The notes under the pieces are model-generated. The model searched no databases, had not been told where the DNA came from, and saw nothing but the letters and a program-made list of their open reading frames with translations. From Seleniivibrio woodruffii (GTDB lineage Bacteria > Chrysiogenota > Deferribacteres > Deferribacterales > Geovibrionaceae), in the NCBI RefSeq assembly GCF_004339245.1, contig NZ_SMGG01000004.1, forward strand, positions 310,001 to 374,000: DNA of 64,000 bases. Reading direction: 5' to 3'. The position numbers and the translations under genes are program-made. This document shows, one piece after another, positions 62,465-64,000 of this stretch; position 1 is the first letter of the stretch; every line of letters starts with the position of its first letter.

Positions 62465-63294
62465 TGCTTAAACCATTTGTAGACCTCACGGAAGTTGAGG
62501 ACATAGAACTTCTTGATCTGGATTTCAAACGTGCCGAATCGGAGAACGTTGCGCTTCAGGCCAACTATCCGTCTTTTGTCAATAACGGCGGAATCGGCGT
62601 TCTGCTGGTGCACGGGTTCACATCCAGCCCCCTTGAAATGCAGCCTCTGGCGGACTATCTGGCAGGGCAGGGTTTCAGCGTGTATAACGCAAGGCTGGCC
62701 GGACACGGCTCCGACTACAGATATCTCAACGTGACGACCTTTGCCGACTGGTACGATTCGGTAAAATACGGGCTTCATCTTCTGAAACGGAACTGCAAAA
62801 ACGTTTTTGTTATAGGCTGTTCCATGGGCGGGCTTGTGTCGCTCATGACAGCGCATCTGAACGGGCTTGACGGTGCGGTTCTTCTGGCACCGTGCATCCG
62901 GATAAAAGCTCCTCTGGCATCCCTGACACCTCTGGTGGGCAGGTTTGTTCCTGCAATGCCTAAGATGGGATTCGACATGCAGTATGCGGATATTTTCTAT
63001 CCCTACTGGCCCATGAAGGGCGTTGCAAGTCTTTATAAGTTCACAAAGTACGTCGAATCGGTGAGTTCTGAGTTCAGAATGCCGCTGATGGGATTCCAGT
63101 TTCCCGGCGATAAGGTTGTCAGTGCTCAGGCTACGAAAGATTTTTTCGGGCGTGTCGGCTCAAAAGATAAATTATACGTTGAATTTCCGCCAAAAGACGG
63201 GCAAACTCATATATTGACGTCTCATCTGAACCAGCATAGGGACGAGATGTTTACGAATATTGCCGTATGGCTGAACCACAGAGGTGATAAATGA
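62464..63294 (+). CDS. Alpha/beta-hydrolase carboxylesterase
   Basis: 276 residues. Oxyanion segment VLLVHGFTSSPLEM, nucleophile Ser in GCSMGG near residue 120, late His in GQTHILTSH. This fits monoacylglycerol lipase/carboxylesterase (Est30-like) enzymes with a lid. The one-base overlap with the previous stop and the ATGA overlap with proC put it in the same operon. Confidence 0.85.
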   Translation: MLKPFVDLTEVEDIELLDLDFKRAESENVALQANYPSFVNNGGIGVLLVHGFTSSPLEMQPLADYLAGQGFSVYNARLAGHGSDYRYLNVTTFADWYDSVKYGLHLLKRNCKNVFVIGCSMGGLVSLMTAHLNGLDGAVLLAPCIRIKAPLASLTPLVGRFVPAMPKMGFDMQYADIFYPYWPMKGVASLYKFTKYVESVSSEFRMPLMGFQFPGDKVVSAQATKDFFGRVGSKDKLYVEFPPKDGQTHILTSHLNQHRDEMFTNIAVWLNHRGDK

Positions 63295-64000
63295 CGGGAC
63301 TTAAGATTGGATTCATCGGAGCGGGCAACATGGCCGAGGCGATGATAAAAGGAATACTCGCATCCGGAATAAAGGCCGAGCTTGCCGTCAGCGACTCCAG
63401 CGTGGAGAGGCTGGAGGTCATCCGCACGGTTTACGGTGTTGAAGCGGTCAGCAAGGACAACAAAAGAGTGTCCGATTTTGCGGATATAATTTTTCTGGCT
63501 GTAAAACCCCAGATACTTTCGGTAGTTCTGCGCCAGCTCAAGGGCAGGGTGCGTGACAAGCTCATCGTGTCCATCGCTGCGGGAAAAACCATTGAATACA
63601 TCGAGAGCATTCTCGGCGACGAAATCCGTATTGTCCGTGTTATGCCGAACACACCTGCGCTGGTTTTGAGCGGTGCTACGGCTGTATGCGGCGGGAAATC
63701 GGCTCTGGACGAAGATCTTGAGACGGTCAGATCACTTTTCAGCTCGGTGGGAAGCTGTGTCATTGTTGAAGAAGAGAAGATGGATGTGGTTACAGGTCTT
63801 TCCGGCAGCGGACCCGCATACGTTTATCAGTTCATAGAGGCTCTCAGCGATGCAGGGGTTAAAATGGGGCTTACAAGGGCGGATGCAACTCTCCTTGCGG
63901 CTCAGACAGTTCTTGGTGCGGCCAGAATGGTTATCGATACCGGAATCCACCCCGCACAGCTTAAAGACAACGTGACATCTCCCGGCGGAACGGCCATCTG
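63291..64000 (+). CDS. proC: Pyrroline-5-carboxylate reductase (3' end outside window)
   Basis: The frame is open to the window end, giving 236 residues of about 265-270. It makes proline from pyrroline-5-carboxylate with NAD(P)H. N-terminal Rossmann loop GFIGAGNMAEAMI, then LAVKPQ, VRVMPNTPALV, GLSGSGPAYVYQF and the start of the TSPGGTAI signature. GAGGTG precedes the ATG. It overlaps the esterase stop by 4 bases. Confidence 0.95.
   Translation, partial: MTGLKIGFIGAGNMAEAMIKGILASGIKAELAVSDSSVERLEVIRTVYGVEAVSKDNKRVSDFADIIFLAVKPQILSVVLRQLKGRVRDKLIVSIAAGKTIEYIESILGDEIRIVRVMPNTPALVLSGATAVCGGKSALDEDLETVRSLFSSVGSCVIVEEEKMDVVTGLSGSGPAYVYQFIEALSDAGVKMGLTRADATLLAAQTVLGAARMVIDTGIHPAQLKDNVTSPGGTAI

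Noticed and set aside
63291-64000. proC as a truncated pseudogene
   Set aside because: The frame is open to the last base with all motifs in order; it is simply cut by the window end.

Overview
The window is 64 kb of ordinary, densely packed chromosome from a Gram-negative, respiring, non-phototrophic bacterium. No rRNA, tRNA, CRISPR array, prophage or intact insertion sequence was seen. The combination of genes (cbb3 oxidase with FixGHIS assembly genes, an IscS-like/IscU/Nfu set, a stand-alone ubiA/ubiX pair, Fur-type feoAB with a FeoB-associated peptide, maeB, a DHH-CBS-tRNA nucleotidyltransferase fusion and many GGDEF/RRM proteins), the moderate GC content and the wording of the proteins best suggest the phylum Deferribacterota (a relative of Geovibrio, Denitrovibrio or Seleniivibrio). 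That placement is an inference from memory, not from a search.

Layout. 1-1.6 kb: end of an Fe-S assembly operon (cysteine-desulfurase-like protein, IscU, Nfu). 1.6-2.0 kb: palindromic repeats. 2.0-4.3 kb, minus strand: CBS protein and a frameshifted acetyl-CoA-synthetase-like gene. 4.5-8.9 kb, minus strand: heme/quinone operon hemE-hemH-ubiA-ubiX plus two unknown proteins. 9.1-11.1 kb: serA-yjbQ. 11.1-13.5 kb, minus strand: lysS and a diguanylate cyclase. 13.8-22.6 kb: rod-shape operon mreBCD-mrdA-rodA, then a radical SAM protein, a TIGR02757 protein and trxA. 22.7-25.5 kb: Fur-controlled feoA-feoB-Cys-rich peptide. 25.5-28.4 kb: LuxR regulator with an attenuator-like leader, convergent with a membrane diguanylate cyclase. 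28.4-30.1 kb: three tandem RRM RNA-binding genes, two of them behind duplicated structured leaders. 30.3-33.9 kb: radical SAM/SPASM protein, nitrilase, acetate CoA-transferase. 34.3-42.9 kb: cbb3 oxidase and its assembly factors under an Rrf2 regulator. 42.9-48.2 kb, minus strand: Cys-rich protein, AlkD-like protein, thioredoxin-fold DUF255 protein, malic enzyme. 48.7-53.7 kb: xer recombinase, DHH-CBS-nucleotidyltransferase, phoH, ybeY. 53.8-64 kb: corC-like gene, era, corA, recO, fbp, nfo, kinase-like fusion, MBL protein, esterase, proC (cut by the window end).

How it fits together. Much of the window serves respiration and its cofactors: Fe-S clusters, ferrous iron import, heme, isoprenoid quinone, copper delivery and the oxidase itself. 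Acetate/malate/fructose-bisphosphate genes give central carbon metabolism. Most genes sit in tight operons with ATGA or TAATG overlaps.

The observations most worth following are: a cysteine-desulfurase homologue that has lost its PLP lysine but kept its catalytic cysteine; the duplicated RNA leaders of the RRM genes, with a hairpin conserved through a pairing-preserving change; a LuxR leader with a 53-codon reading frame and an intrinsic terminator; a rearranged cbb3 oxidase (CcoO fused to a CcoP-like heme domain, CcoP N-terminus separate) with a 28-residue membrane microprotein in its assembly operon; and an acetyl-CoA synthetase relative with broken active-site motifs and a G7 frameshift.
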